A DNA stretch of 28,759 bases from JBGPTF01 sp041490445 (lineage in GTDB: Bacteria; Acidobacteriota; Terriglobia; Acidiferrales; UBA7541): positions 1-28,759 of the forward strand of contig JBGPTF010000025.1 in assembly GCA_041490445.1 (NCBI GenBank), written 5' to 3'. Positions within the stretch are counted from its first letter, which is position 1, and each line of letters starts with the position of its first letter. This document shows, piece by piece, positions 20,542-28,446 of this stretch. Both the position numbers and the translations under genes were made by a program. Below the pieces are notes generated by a model, which saw only the letters and a list, made by a program, of their open reading frames with translations, searched no databases and was not told the DNA's origin.

Positions 20542-21798
20542 CTACTTCTTCGCGGCAGGCTCGCGGCGCGCGCCCACCGGCCCGCACAGGGCGAGGATCT
20601 CCTCGTCGCTCATCACGCGAGTGGCTTTCTTCGCGGCACCCAAGATGCGGTCCACCAATTCGTCACTCGCAGCGATGCCGTGTTTCTCGAGCCAGAAGAT
20701 CATGTTCGAGCGCCCGCTCATCGGCCCGATCTCGATAATCTGTTCCAGACCGAAAAGGTGCGAAGGCACGCCGCTGTAAACCGAGTTTGCGAGCATCGTG
20801 TCGTTCTTGCGGAACGCCTTGATGATCGCCGCCGCGTGCACCCCGGTCGCCGTGCGAAACGCATCATGCCCCACGACAGGATAATTCCGCGGAATCGTCG
20901 TATGCGTGGCCGCGGCTACTTTCTCGCAATATTCCTTCAGCTTCGAAAGATCGCGATGGATCAGCCCCATCAAGCGAAGGTTCACGAGCATCAGTTCCAT
21001 CGGTGTGTTGCCGACGCGCTCGCCGAGGGCGTTCGCGGCCGCGTGAACCTGGTCGGCGCCGGCGGCAATCGCGGCCAGCGAATTGGCAATCGAGAGCCCG
21101 CGGTCGTTGTGCCCGTGCCAGTCCACCCGGATTTTCTCGCCGCTGGGCTTCACGACCTCCTGGATCGCAAAACGAATCAAGTTGTACGCCCCGCGCGGGG
21201 TGGCGTGGCCCACCGTATCGCAGAGGACGATGGCGCGCGCGCCATTCTGGACGGCCACCGTGTACAGAGACTTCACCGTCTCCGGGTCGGTGCGCATGGT
21301 ATCTTCGGTGACGAACATCACCGGCAAACCTTCGCCGACGGCCATCTTCACCGCCTCTTCTGCGGTCTTCCGCAGGTGGTCCACCGTCCAGTCCTCCACC
21401 ATCCGCCGAATCGGACTCGTGCCCAGAAACGTTGCCGCTTCGATGGCGATGCCGGCGCGTTGCGAAATTTCGGCGATGGGAAGGATGTCGTTGCGATGGG
21501 TGCGCGCGGCGCAATTCGGACGAATCTTCAGCTTCGAGCGCACGATTTCGCGCGCCAGCGCCTCAGTGTCGGCATAGGCGCGCGGCCCCGCGCCCGGCAA
21601 GCCGATATTCACGGTATCGATCCCGAGCGCCTCCATGAGATGGAGGATCTCGATCTTTTCGCCGATGCTCGGGTCGTGGACGGACGGATTCTGCAGCCCG
21701 TCGCGAAGGGTCTCGTCGTCGAGCATGACCTGCCGTCCGGCGGGAATCTCCGGGCCCGACGCCGTGTTCCAGTCGTAGATCAGCTCGTCGTAGTTCAT
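20542..21798 (-). CDS. HMGL-family acyltransferase, 2-isopropylmalate synthase-like, no regulatory domain
   Basis: The TIM-barrel enzyme (418 residues) belongs to the DRE-TIM family of 2-isopropylmalate, citramalate and homocitrate synthases. Visible are MLDDETLRDGLQNP (25-38; Arg32 and Asp33 at the active site), the strand VNIGLPGAGP, LCDTVGHATP (202-211), the metal-binding VDWHGHNDRGLSIANS (His238, His240), GLGE-like NALGERVGNTPMELML, and a short C-terminal helical part (about 330-410). The usual LeuA C-terminal allosteric domain of about 120 residues is missing. RDGLQNP replaces the RDGEQ of standard LeuA, so the acyl acceptor could differ. A GGAAGAG motif precedes the ATG. Leucine synthesis is the likely pathway given leuCD in the window, but not proven. 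Confidence 0.8.
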   Translation of the reverse strand: MNYDELIYDWNTASGPEIPAGRQVMLDDETLRDGLQNPSVHDPSIGEKIEILHLMEALGIDTVNIGLPGAGPRAYADTEALAREIVRSKLKIRPNCAARTHRNDILPIAEISQRAGIAIEAATFLGTSPIRRMVEDWTVDHLRKTAEEAVKMAVGEGLPVMFVTEDTMRTDPETVKSLYTVAVQNGARAIVLCDTVGHATPRGAYNLIRFAIQEVVKPSGEKIRVDWHGHNDRGLSIANSLAAIAAGADQVHAAANALGERVGNTPMELMLVNLRLMGLIHRDLSKLKEYCEKVAAATHTTIPRNYPVVGHDAFRTATGVHAAAIIKAFRKNDTMLANSVYSGVPSHLFGLEQIIEIGPMSGRSNMIFWLEKHGIAASDELVDRILGAAKKATRVMSDEEILALCGPVGARREPAAKK

Positions 21799-21826
21799 CG
21801 GTTCTCTTCCGCCCCGTCGGCGGAGA

Positions 21827-22099
21827 CTAATAGCGCAGCGTGTAGCTGTGCGGCGGCGCGGAAGTATCCGGCTTATACAGCGTCTTGCAGAATTCGCAGC
21901 GGTAGATTTCCGCCTTCGGTCCGATCAATGCTTCCACTTCTTTCGGATAGTCGTACCAGCGTTTCAAATGCCCGCAGCAGAGCTTTCCCTTCTCGTCCTT
22001 CTCATCGCAGGCCCGCTGCGTGCGTTTCTTGACCTTGATCTTTGGCTCCACGGGCTTCGATTCCTCCGGCGGAGCAAGCGGGGCGGCGGTTTCGGACAT
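21827..22099 (-). CDS. Small Cys-rich, zinc-ribbon-like protein
   Basis: The 90-residue product starts with a Pro/Glu-rich tail (MSETAAPLAPPEESKP), then a Lys-rich stretch (KIKVKKRTQR), then ACDEKDEKGKLCCGHLKRWYDYP and YRCEFCKTLYKP. The arrangement Cys, Cys-Cys-Gly-His and CxxC could bind a zinc ion. I do not recognise the family. I chose ATG 22099 because GGGAGG lies 11 bases before it; an ATG at 22123 would add 8 residues. It sits between the aldehyde dehydrogenase and the LeuA-like gene, 28 bases before the latter, so it is probably co-transcribed. Confidence 0.65.
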   Translation of the reverse strand: MSETAAPLAPPEESKPVEPKIKVKKRTQRACDEKDEKGKLCCGHLKRWYDYPKEVEALIGPKAEIYRCEFCKTLYKPDTSAPPHSYTLRY

Positions 22100-22180
22100 T
22101 CGACTCGTGACCTCCCTCGTCATGCGTGCAAGCTCAGCCTGTAAACCATTCCGGTGACAGGCGCGAGTGCCGGCGCGGCT

Positions 22181-23809
22181 TCAGATGCGATGGCCGCGGA
22201 ACACGGCACCCAGCGCGCCTCGCTTGCCCTTCTTTCGATTGAATGGACTCCCGGCGAACGCGGACCAGCGGCGCTGCCAGCGCGGCGCGAACATCCATTC
22301 GACAAAGCGTTCCGCGGCGCCGGCCAATTCCTCATTGTAGCCGAACCACCACGACTTTGGCGCGTGCGGCAGCCTGTCCACGTCCACATATTTTACTTGA
22401 ACCATTTCGAGCAGTCCAAGGCGGGAGTGCGAATGTCCCCATCCGCTCATTCCTCGGCCGCCGTGCGGCGCTTCGCAAATTCCATAATAGCTCGCGACAT
22501 CGTTAATCATCACCGACCCCGCGCGCAAGAGGGCGGCGGTTTCCCGGCCGCGCCGCGCGTTCCTCGTCCACACGCTCGCCGAAAGACCGAACGGCGAATC
22601 GTTCGCGAGCCGCACCGCTTCGCCGGCATTTTCCACTTGCTGGATGGCCAGCACAGGCCCGAACGTTTCTTCCTGCATCAGTTGCATCGAATGGTCCACG
22701 CCGACCACCACCGCCGGCTCGAAGAAAGTTGGGCCAACGTCGGGACGCCGGCGGCCACCGGCAACGATTCGTGCTCCGCGCGAAACCGCATCCCGCAACT
22801 GCTGCTCGACTTTCTCCACCTGCCGCCGGCGGATCATCGGGCCAATCTCCGCTTCCCGGTCGGCGGCGGGACCGAGGCGCAGTTTGTTCGTCTTCTCCAC
22901 ACAGAGCTGCGTGAAGCGCGCAGCGACGGGCTTCTCGACGTACAGCCGCTCCACCGAGAGGCATGCCTGCCCGCAATTCGTGAAGCCGCCCCAGACCGCG
23001 GCGCTCGAGGCGACGTCCAGATCGGCATCCGCGAACACGATCATCGCGTCTTTGCCGCCCAACTCGAGGACCGACGGAATCAGTTGTCGCGCGCACGATT
23101 CCGCGATCTTTCGTCCGGTGGCGACGCTACCCGTGAAGAACACCTTGTCGGGGCCTGCCGCCACGAGCGCCGCGCCGAGCTCTCCTCCGCCTTGCAGCAC
23201 CTGCACGAGTCCCGGAGGAGCGCCCGCCTGTTCGAAGAGTTCAGCGACAAGCGCGCCGCACCAAGGCGTCAGTTCGGAAGGCTTCAGCAGAACGGCGTTG
23301 CCCGCGACGATTGCCGGAACCACCTGCCCCATCGGAATCGAGAAGGGATAATTCCACGGGGAAATGATGGCCACCACGCCGCGCGGCTCGAAGCGCAGGT
23401 AGCCGCTCTTGGCCTTCACGGCCAGGTTGTGATGCGGGACGCGCTCCGGGCGCAGCCAGAACGGCGCGTGGCGCGCCAGAAAATCCGTCTCGTCGAGCGC
23501 GAGGAGTAATTCCGCGAACAGAGCTTCGACGCAAGGTTTCCCCGATTCGCGCGTGATGATGTCCGCGATTTCGTCGTGGCGCTCGAAGATCTTGTCGCGC
23601 AGCCTGCGCAGCAGAGCACACCGCTCGCGCATCGGAGTCGCCGCCCATTCCCGCTGCGCCGCGCGGGCTCGCGCGAACCGCTCCGGCAATTCCTCCGGCC
23701 GGGCGGCTTCGAATCGCGCGATCACTTCTTCGGTCGCCGGATCGATGGATTCGACAAACAGGGCTGCCGGTGACGGGACCTCTCCGAGCGACGGCGAAGG
23801 CAAAGCCAT
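22181..23809 (-). CDS. NAD(P)-dependent aldehyde dehydrogenase
   Basis: The 542-residue protein is a typical ALDH-superfamily enzyme oxidising aldehydes to acids. Motifs: ISPWNYPFSIPMGQVVPAI (149-167, Asn153), LLKPSELTP (174-182), FFTGSVATGRKI (224-235), LELGGKDAMIV (Glu249 general base), TNCGQACLSVERLYV (Cys283 nucleophile), EIGPM, and EETFGPVLAI. It carries an extension after the normal end, with PKSWWFGYNEEL and EWMFAPRWQRRW, amphipathic and possibly membrane-associating as in some class 3 enzymes. The true substrate is unknown. The start ATG 23809 lies 13 bases after the truA stop; the open frame continuing to 24007 runs over truA and is not used. Confidence 0.93.
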   Translation of the reverse strand: MALPSPSLGEVPSPAALFVESIDPATEEVIARFEAARPEELPERFARARAAQREWAATPMRERCALLRRLRDKIFERHDEIADIITRESGKPCVEALFAELLLALDETDFLARHAPFWLRPERVPHHNLAVKAKSGYLRFEPRGVVAIISPWNYPFSIPMGQVVPAIVAGNAVLLKPSELTPWCGALVAELFEQAGAPPGLVQVLQGGGELGAALVAAGPDKVFFTGSVATGRKIAESCARQLIPSVLELGGKDAMIVFADADLDVASSAAVWGGFTNCGQACLSVERLYVEKPVAARFTQLCVEKTNKLRLGPAADREAEIGPMIRRRQVEKVEQQLRDAVSRGARIVAGGRRRPDVGPTFFEPAVVVGVDHSMQLMQEETFGPVLAIQQVENAGEAVRLANDSPFGLSASVWTRNARRGRETAALLRAGSVMINDVASYYGICEAPHGGRGMSGWGHSHSRLGLLEMVQVKYVDVDRLPHAPKSWWFGYNEELAGAAERFVEWMFAPRWQRRWSAFAGSPFNRKKGKRGALGAVFRGHRI

Positions 23810-23822
23810 AGGTGCGGGGATT

Positions 23823-24623
23823 CTAACCGATTTTCGCGCGCGATGCGCCAAGCGATGAGGTTGGGTCGGGGTATTCCAGGGAAACAAGGTAAAGCCCTTC
23901 CGGCGAAACCGTAGGCCCCGAGCGCGAGCGGTCGCGGAGCTCGAGGATTCGCGGGATGTCCGCAGGCGCAAGCCTCCCCTTCCCCACTTCGAGCAAGGTT
24001 CCCACAATTTTCCGCACCATGTAGCGCAGAAACGATTTTCCGCGCACGATGTAGATCAGCTCGTCGCGCTCCGGATCTCGGATGACTTCCGAGCGATGCA
24101 ACTCGCGTTTCGTGTTGCGGTCGCGATCATCCTCCTCGGAACCGGAGGAAGCAGCGAACGAAGTGAAATCATGCTCACCCTCGAACAGCCGCGCGGCTTC
24201 CGCCATCGCGGCCTCCTGCAGCGGAAAGGGGTAGTGGAACACGTAGCGCCGGTCGAAGGGCAGCACCACGCGACCCCGGAAGATCCGATAGTGGTACGTC
24301 TTCGCGAGCGATTGCCATCGCGCATGGAAATCGGGGCCCATCTCTTCCGCAGCAACCACGCGGATCGAGGGCGGCAGCAGCGCATTGAACGCGCGCTGGA
24401 ATTCCTGCGCGCGGAGCGCCGACTGCGTCTTGAAGTTCGCCACCTGGCCCAGCGCGTGCACCCCGGTATCCGTGCGGCTGGCCCCATGAATCTGGATCGG
24501 CTCCTGCGTGATCCGGCGCGCGACTTCGGTCAGCGCTCCCTGGATGGTGGGCACGCCGGGCTGCATCTGCCAACCGTGAAATTCGGAGCCGTCGTAGGCG
24601 AGGGTGATTTTGATGTTGCGCAT
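23823..24623 (-). CDS. truA: tRNA pseudouridine(38-40) synthase
   Basis: TruA isomerises uridines 38, 39 and 40 in the tRNA anticodon stem-loop. The 266-residue protein starts MRNIKITLAYDGSEFHGWQ, has the catalytic motif GASRTDTGVHALGQ (Asp52), SLAKTYHYRIF, and the C-terminal GKSFLRYMVRKIVGTLLEVGKG with YLVSLEYP, all characteristic of the family. It is preceded by pyrE (140 bases upstream) and followed 13 bases later by the aldehyde dehydrogenase. A slightly acidic insert DFTSFAASSGSEEDDRDRNTKR is a normal surface loop. Confidence 0.97.
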   Translation of the reverse strand: MRNIKITLAYDGSEFHGWQMQPGVPTIQGALTEVARRITQEPIQIHGASRTDTGVHALGQVANFKTQSALRAQEFQRAFNALLPPSIRVVAAEEMGPDFHARWQSLAKTYHYRIFRGRVVLPFDRRYVFHYPFPLQEAAMAEAARLFEGEHDFTSFAASSGSEEDDRDRNTKRELHRSEVIRDPERDELIYIVRGKSFLRYMVRKIVGTLLEVGKGRLAPADIPRILELRDRSRSGPTVSPEGLYLVSLEYPDPTSSLGASRAKIG

Positions 24624-24762
24624 GCGGGCCGCGTGATTATCGCATGCGAGCGCGGATGCAGGTAGGCGCGTAAATGCTTGTCCCGGAGAGGGGCAGTGAG
24701 CCTGGAGAAATCAGCGATTGCAATCGAAAGACTTCGACGATCAACTCTTGGCTTTCGGCCGC

Positions 24763-25350
24763 CTACAGCGTCGCGCGCAGGAACCGGCTCCCGGGGCGCG
24801 TGGCGACTGTCCCCGCACGGCAGAACGGGCAGTCCTCCGGCTCGTAGCTGGGGACATTGAGCTCGAGCAAGGCTTCCGTGCGGACGGACAGCTCCATCGC
24901 CCCGCCGCTGCGATCGATGATGGCGCCCGCGGCGACGACCAAGCCGCCATCCTCTTCGACGACTCCAATGGTCTCCCGAGTCGAGCCGCCGGTGGTCCAG
25001 ACGTCTTCGACAACCAGCACTCGTTCGCCCGGAGTGATTTGAAATCCCCGCCGGAGCGACATCCGCCCGGAAGCATCGCGTTCGGAGAACACGCAGCGAA
25101 CAGAGAGCGCGCGGGCGACTTCGTAGCCGATCAGAACGCCTCCCAGCGCTGGAGAAGCAACGCAATCAATCGTGAGGTCGTGGAATTCCGCGGCTAGGGC
25201 GTGGCCGAGCTTTTCGGCGTGTTGCGGGTACTGCAGGACGAGAGCGCACTGAACGTACGACCCGCTGTGGCGCCCGCTCGAAAGCTCGAAATGCCCCTGC
25301 CTTACCGCCCCCACATCTTCGAGGAGTCTCAATACCTCTTCGCTACGCAT
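24763..25350 (-). CDS. pyrE: Orotate phosphoribosyltransferase
   Basis: PyrE makes orotidine 5'-phosphate from orotate and PRPP in pyrimidine synthesis. The 195-residue protein has GHFELSSGRHSGSYVQC (19-35), the base-binding region SPALGGVLIGYEVAR (66-80), and the PRPP motif VLVVEDVWTTGGST (111-124). The C-terminal CPFCRAG belongs to a longer subgroup of PyrE. Start ATG 25350 follows GGGGAGA. It is the first gene of the long minus-strand run and diverges from the tolC-like gene; the promoter TTGACA (25425-25420) to TAGGCT (25401-25396) fits. Confidence 0.96.
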   Translation of the reverse strand: MRSEEVLRLLEDVGAVRQGHFELSSGRHSGSYVQCALVLQYPQHAEKLGHALAAEFHDLTIDCVASPALGGVLIGYEVARALSVRCVFSERDASGRMSLRRGFQITPGERVLVVEDVWTTGGSTRETIGVVEEDGGLVVAAGAIIDRSGGAMELSVRTEALLELNVPSYEPEDCPFCRAGTVATRPGSRFLRATL

Positions 25351-25395
25351 GGTCTCCCCGCTGGACCGCTGAGAGTCCGCCCTGCAAATGCCGGT

Positions 25396-25425
25396 AGCCT
25401 ATCGGCGATTCGGGTGAATTGTCAA
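25396..25425 (-). promoter_or_regulatory. Promoter of pyrE
   Basis: Reading leftwards, a perfect TTGACA (25425-25420) and TAGGCT (25401-25396) are 18 bases apart, about 45 nt before the ATG at 25350. Its upstream edge lies 4 bases from the divergent tolC -35 element. Confidence 0.5.
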
Positions 25426-25429
25426 TGAT

Positions 25430-25458
25430 TTGCGGGGCCAGTGCGGGGATGCTAAACT
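25430..25458 (+). promoter_or_regulatory. Promoter of the tolC-like gene
   Basis: TTGCGG (25430-25435) and TAAACT (25453-25458) are 17 bases apart. Transcription would start near 25465, upstream of the palindrome at 25491-25506, leaving about 208 nt of leader before the ATG at 25673. Confidence 0.4.
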
Positions 25459-25490
25459 TGGCGATTCATTGTTCGGATGCGAACCGTCAG

Positions 25491-25506
25491 TGTCCGATAT
25501 CGGACA
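25491..25506. promoter_or_regulatory. Perfect 16-bp palindrome, likely operator
   Basis: TGTCCGATATCGGACA reads identically on both strands and lies about 26 bases past the predicted tolC transcription start, where a bound repressor would block transcription. It has the length of a dimeric TetR- or PadR-type site. The regulator gene is not in the window. Confidence 0.55.
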
Positions 25507-25672
25507 GAGGACAGACCACAGCCGGGGATTGTCCGTCTAATTTCAGATGGATACAGATGGTGTCCCGCATGCAGTTGAGAATCTCTTGAAACATATCCGC
25601 GTTCCCACACGTTTCATGAGTGTGGCACGGGCAGACGGGCTACACGCTTATCTCACAGGGAGAAGAAAAACG

Positions 25673-27601
25673 ATGATTGCAAGGTTATTCCGTTCGGCGA
25701 TCGCGGTGTATTTGACGGCTTCGCTCATGGCAGGCGTTCCCGCTTTCGCCCAAGCACAAGCGCAGAGCGCGGGGCCGGCGCCAGCCCAAGACCAATCCCA
25801 GAGCCAGCCGCCGACGACATCGTCGGAGCAGGCGCGCAACCTGCGGGTTCACATCGACAGTGACTATTCCAAGGGCAAGTCCGCGTTCCCGAACCTGCTC
25901 TCTCCCTATGCCCCGATCCACATCGATGCCCCCGCACTCACCAATTCCCCGCGGCTGGATCAGTTGATCCACGACGGGAAACTGATGCTGAGCCTGGAGG
26001 ACGCGATTTCGCTCGCCCTTGAGAACAACATGGACATCAGCGTGCAGCGATACGTCCCCTGGATCGCCGATACCGACATTCTGCGCACCAAGGCGGGTGG
26101 CGCGCCGCGCGGCATCAGCGGCACCGGAACGGCTTCGGCGCTCGGCTCGATCCCCTCGGCAACGTTCGATCCCGTCTTGACCGGGCAATTCAATTGGTCC
26201 CGCAATCACCTGCCGGTGAATAACGCGATTACCTCGGGTATCGGCACCACGGCGCAGTTGGCCTCCTTGACAAGCTACAATCAGAACGCGAACCTCACCT
26301 ATTCGCAGGGCTTTCACACCGGCACGGCGATCGCCTACACGCTCGACAATAACCGGAACTCGTCCACCTCCCCGTTCGCATTCTTCAACCCCTCCGTGCA
26401 GTCCACCCAGATCATCCAAATTCAGCAGCAGTTGCTCAGCGGATTCGGCCTGTTGCCGAACACCCGGTTCATCCTCGAGGCGAGGAACAATCGAATCTTC
26501 GCCGATGCCTCGTTTTCGCTCCAGGTGATGATCACGATCACGCAGGTCGAAAACCTCTATTGGGAACTCGTCTTTGCTAAAGAAAACGTCAAGGTCCAGG
26601 AGGCGGCGCTGGCCACTTCGCAAAAGCTTTACGGAGACAACAAGAAACAGGTGGAGATCGGCACGCTGGCGCCGATTGAAATCGTCCGCGCCGAATCCGA
26701 AGTCGCCACCGACCGCCAGAACCTCATCGTCGCGCAGACGAACCAGCTCCAGCAGCAGACGCTTCTGCTCAACGCCATCACGAAGAATCCGACTGCCCCG
26801 GGCTTGATTGACGTCGAAGTGGTCCCCACCGATCTGCCCAAGTCCCCGACGGATCTTGCGGTGACGCCGCTGGACGAGGCCTTGAAAGAAGCCTGGAGCA
26901 AACGGCCCGAGCTGAAGCAATCCGATCTCACGCTGAAAAACGACCGCATCGAGATTCGGGCAACCCGGAACGCTCTCTTGCCACAGCTCACCGTATTCGG
27001 CCAGTACAGCTCCACCGGATTGGCGGGCAACGCCGCCTCCACCGTCCCGCCGACGATTTCCGGCATTGGCTCCGCCCTCGGCACCACCTATGGCACCGAC
27101 TTCCCGCAGTATTCGGCGGGGCTGAACTTCACCTTGCCGATCCGCAACCGCTCCGCACAGGCCGATAGCGCTCGCGCGATGCTTGCGGAACGACAGGACG
27201 AAACCCGCCACCGCCAAGTGCAAAACAATATCCTGGTGGACGTGCGCAACGCTCTGATCGCCCTCCAGCAGGATAAGGCGCGGGTGGAAGCAGCGTCGAA
27301 AGCCGGCGAATTGGCGCAACAGACCCTCGACGCCGAACAGAAAAAATATCAGCTCGGCGCCTCCACGGTGTTCCTGGTGATTCAGGCGCAGCGCGACCTC
27401 ACGACGGCGCGAGGGAACGAACTGCGCGCCAAAGTCGATCTCCAGGAGGCGCAGGTCAATTTCAACAAGGCAGTCGGGCGAACCCTCGAAGCGAATCGCA
27501 TCAGCGTTGCCGATGCGAGGGGAGGGCGGGTTTTCACGCCGCCGCTGATCCCGGGCACTCCCACCGCGGAGATCATTGCGGCGACCCCGGCAAGCCAGTA
27601 G
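25673..27601 (+). CDS. TolC-like outer membrane efflux protein
   Basis: The product is 642 residues from the ATG at 25673, which follows AGGGAGAAGAAAAACG; the open frame to 25547 is non-coding leader. A signal sequence (1-26, ending PAFA) precedes a Gln/Pro/Ala-rich stretch (26-60). Two outer-membrane-efflux repeats follow, with NMDISVQRYVP, ITQVENLYWELVFAKENVKVQEAAL, EIVRAESEVATDRQNL, and in the second half GLNFTLPIRNRSAQADSARA, LVDVRNALIALQQDKARVEAA and EAQVNFNKAVGRTLE. TolC trimers form the outer channel of tripartite pumps. At 642 residues it is longer than E. coli TolC (about 490); extra length lies in the N-terminal tail and loops. No inner-membrane pump or adaptor gene is adjacent. Confidence 0.92.
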   Translation: MIARLFRSAIAVYLTASLMAGVPAFAQAQAQSAGPAPAQDQSQSQPPTTSSEQARNLRVHIDSDYSKGKSAFPNLLSPYAPIHIDAPALTNSPRLDQLIHDGKLMLSLEDAISLALENNMDISVQRYVPWIADTDILRTKAGGAPRGISGTGTASALGSIPSATFDPVLTGQFNWSRNHLPVNNAITSGIGTTAQLASLTSYNQNANLTYSQGFHTGTAIAYTLDNNRNSSTSPFAFFNPSVQSTQIIQIQQQLLSGFGLLPNTRFILEARNNRIFADASFSLQVMITITQVENLYWELVFAKENVKVQEAALATSQKLYGDNKKQVEIGTLAPIEIVRAESEVATDRQNLIVAQTNQLQQQTLLLNAITKNPTAPGLIDVEVVPTDLPKSPTDLAVTPLDEALKEAWSKRPELKQSDLTLKNDRIEIRATRNALLPQLTVFGQYSSTGLAGNAASTVPPTISGIGSALGTTYGTDFPQYSAGLNFTLPIRNRSAQADSARAMLAERQDETRHRQVQNNILVDVRNALIALQQDKARVEAASKAGELAQQTLDAEQKKYQLGASTVFLVIQAQRDLTTARGNELRAKVDLQEAQVNFNKAVGRTLEANRISVADARGGRVFTPPLIPGTPTAEIIAATPASQ

Positions 27602-27748
27602 GCCGCCAGTCTCGCAGCGCTGCATCTTTCCGGCTCGGCCCGCAAGAGCGGGCCGGGCCGCTTCTGCGTTCGGACGGCTTCGAAACGCAACGAAGACATG
27701 GAACGCGCAGTTCGGTAGTGGGTCAGTTTCCGAGTAGGCGACCATCCG
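27571..27748. repeat. Direct repeat copy 1 (end of the tolC-like gene plus terminator)
   Basis: This segment includes the last ten codons of the tolC-like gene and about 150 bp beyond. It matches 28206-28390 over most of its length, apart from a divergent stretch in the middle (27667-27705). It ends with GGTCAGTTTCCGAGTAGGCG, just before the cupin gene. Confidence 0.8.
27632..27665 (+). terminator. Terminator of the tolC-like gene
   Basis: GGCTCGGCCCGC (27632-27643) pairs with GCGGGCCGGGCC (27648-27659) through a 12-bp stem (one G-T pair) with an AAGA loop, 30 bases after the stop codon. It is followed by GCTTCTG with only a short T tract. Confidence 0.75.
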
Positions 27749-27829
27749 GGAGTTGACGACTTTAGTTGTATACTGTGGCGTTGCTCGGGACCAGACTGAG
27801 CGTTATCCTCAGTGAAAGGAGAAATCACC

Positions 27830-28207
27830 ATGGCAGCAACTCCCTCCTTCCCTTACGAGACGCGCCTAAACGTTCTGCACAAATCCTTGGAAGTAATCGA
27901 CGAAAAGGCTCTTGCGGACGCGTGCGAGTTTACGTGGTACAACCAGACTCTCTGCAAGGTAAATGACTCGGTGGTCCGCCTCGGGGTCGTACAGGGAGAG
28001 TATCACTGGCATAAGCACGACGAAGACGATGAGTTTTTTTATGTTGTAGGGGGTCAATTGTTGATTGATCTTGAAGACCGCACGGTCGAGCTTTCGCCTC
28101 GACAGGGATTTGTCGTTCCAAAGGGAGTGATGCATCGCACGCGTGCCCAGCGCCGAACCGTGATTCTAATGGTGGAAAACGCTGGGATCATGCCGACAGG
28201 CAGCTGA
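27830..28207 (+). CDS. Small single-domain cupin protein
   Basis: The 125-residue protein has cupin motif 1 as GEYHWHKHDEDDEFFYVVGG (56-75; His59, His61, His63, Glu68) and motif 2 as VVPKGVMHRTRA (95-106; His102), giving the classic three-His-one-Glu metal site. Small cupins of this type include isomerases, dioxygenases and sugar-binding proteins; nothing here fixes the substrate. The start ATG 27830 is preceded by AAAGGAG at 8 bases, better than the upstream ATG at 27812. It is flanked by two direct repeats (27571-27748 and 28206-28390), and its stop codon overlaps the beginning of the second one. Confidence 0.85.
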   Translation: MAATPSFPYETRLNVLHKSLEVIDEKALADACEFTWYNQTLCKVNDSVVRLGVVQGEYHWHKHDEDDEFFYVVGGQLLIDLEDRTVELSPRQGFVVPKGVMHRTRAQRRTVILMVENAGIMPTGS

Positions 28208-28390
28208 TCATTGCCGCGACCCCGGCGAGTCAGGAGGTCGTTGCCGCCTGTCTCGCAGCGCTGCGTCTTTCCGGCTCGGCCCACCAAACGGCGGGCCGGG
28301 CCGCTTTTGCGTTGGTTCTGCTCCTCCGCGCCGGACACCTGGAACGCGCGCTTCGGTAGAGGGTCAATTTCCGAGTAGCCGACGACCCGT
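28206..28390. repeat. Direct repeat copy 2 (tolC-like 3' stump plus terminator)
   Basis: This segment starts GATCATTGCCGCGACCCCGG and, read in the tolC frame, encodes IIAATPASQ, the same nine residues that end the tolC-like protein, through different synonymous codons; the tolC stop codon is replaced by GAG here. The homologous terminator region and TTCCGAGTAG follow. I read it as the remains of a second tolC-like gene or an old duplication of the 3' end. Confidence 0.8.
28273..28307 (+). terminator. Terminator after the cupin gene (in repeat copy 2)
   Basis: GGCTCGGCCC (28273-28282) pairs with GGGCCGGGCC (28293-28302), a 10-bp stem with one G-T pair and a 10-nt loop, followed by GCTTTTG. 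It is homologous to the tolC terminator with a changed loop and would end the cupin transcript. Confidence 0.75.
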
Positions 28391-28446
28391 CCAGAACCAC
28401 ACTCTGGAGTCGATCGAAATCAAACGCTACCGTTCACAGCGAAGTT

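Noticed and set aside
20404..22032. A 542-codon open frame on the plus strand opposite the LeuA-like gene
   Set aside because: Composition is Arg/His/Ala-rich shadow coding; the opposite strand encodes a convincing enzyme.
11080..24800. Shared block CCGGCTCCCGGGG near 11084 and near 24784
   Set aside because: The match is short, GC-rich, and one copy is coding (pyrE 3' end); chance similarity is the best explanation.
25685..27745. A 686-codon open frame on the minus strand across the tolC-like gene
   Set aside because: It is the antisense shadow of a clear efflux gene in GC-rich DNA; it lacks domains and has no ribosome binding site.
27753..27774. TTGACG and TATACT upstream of the cupin gene as a promoter
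   Set aside because: The hexamers are only 10 bases apart, far too close for a normal sigma70 promoter; TATACT alone may serve with another -35, but none is visible.
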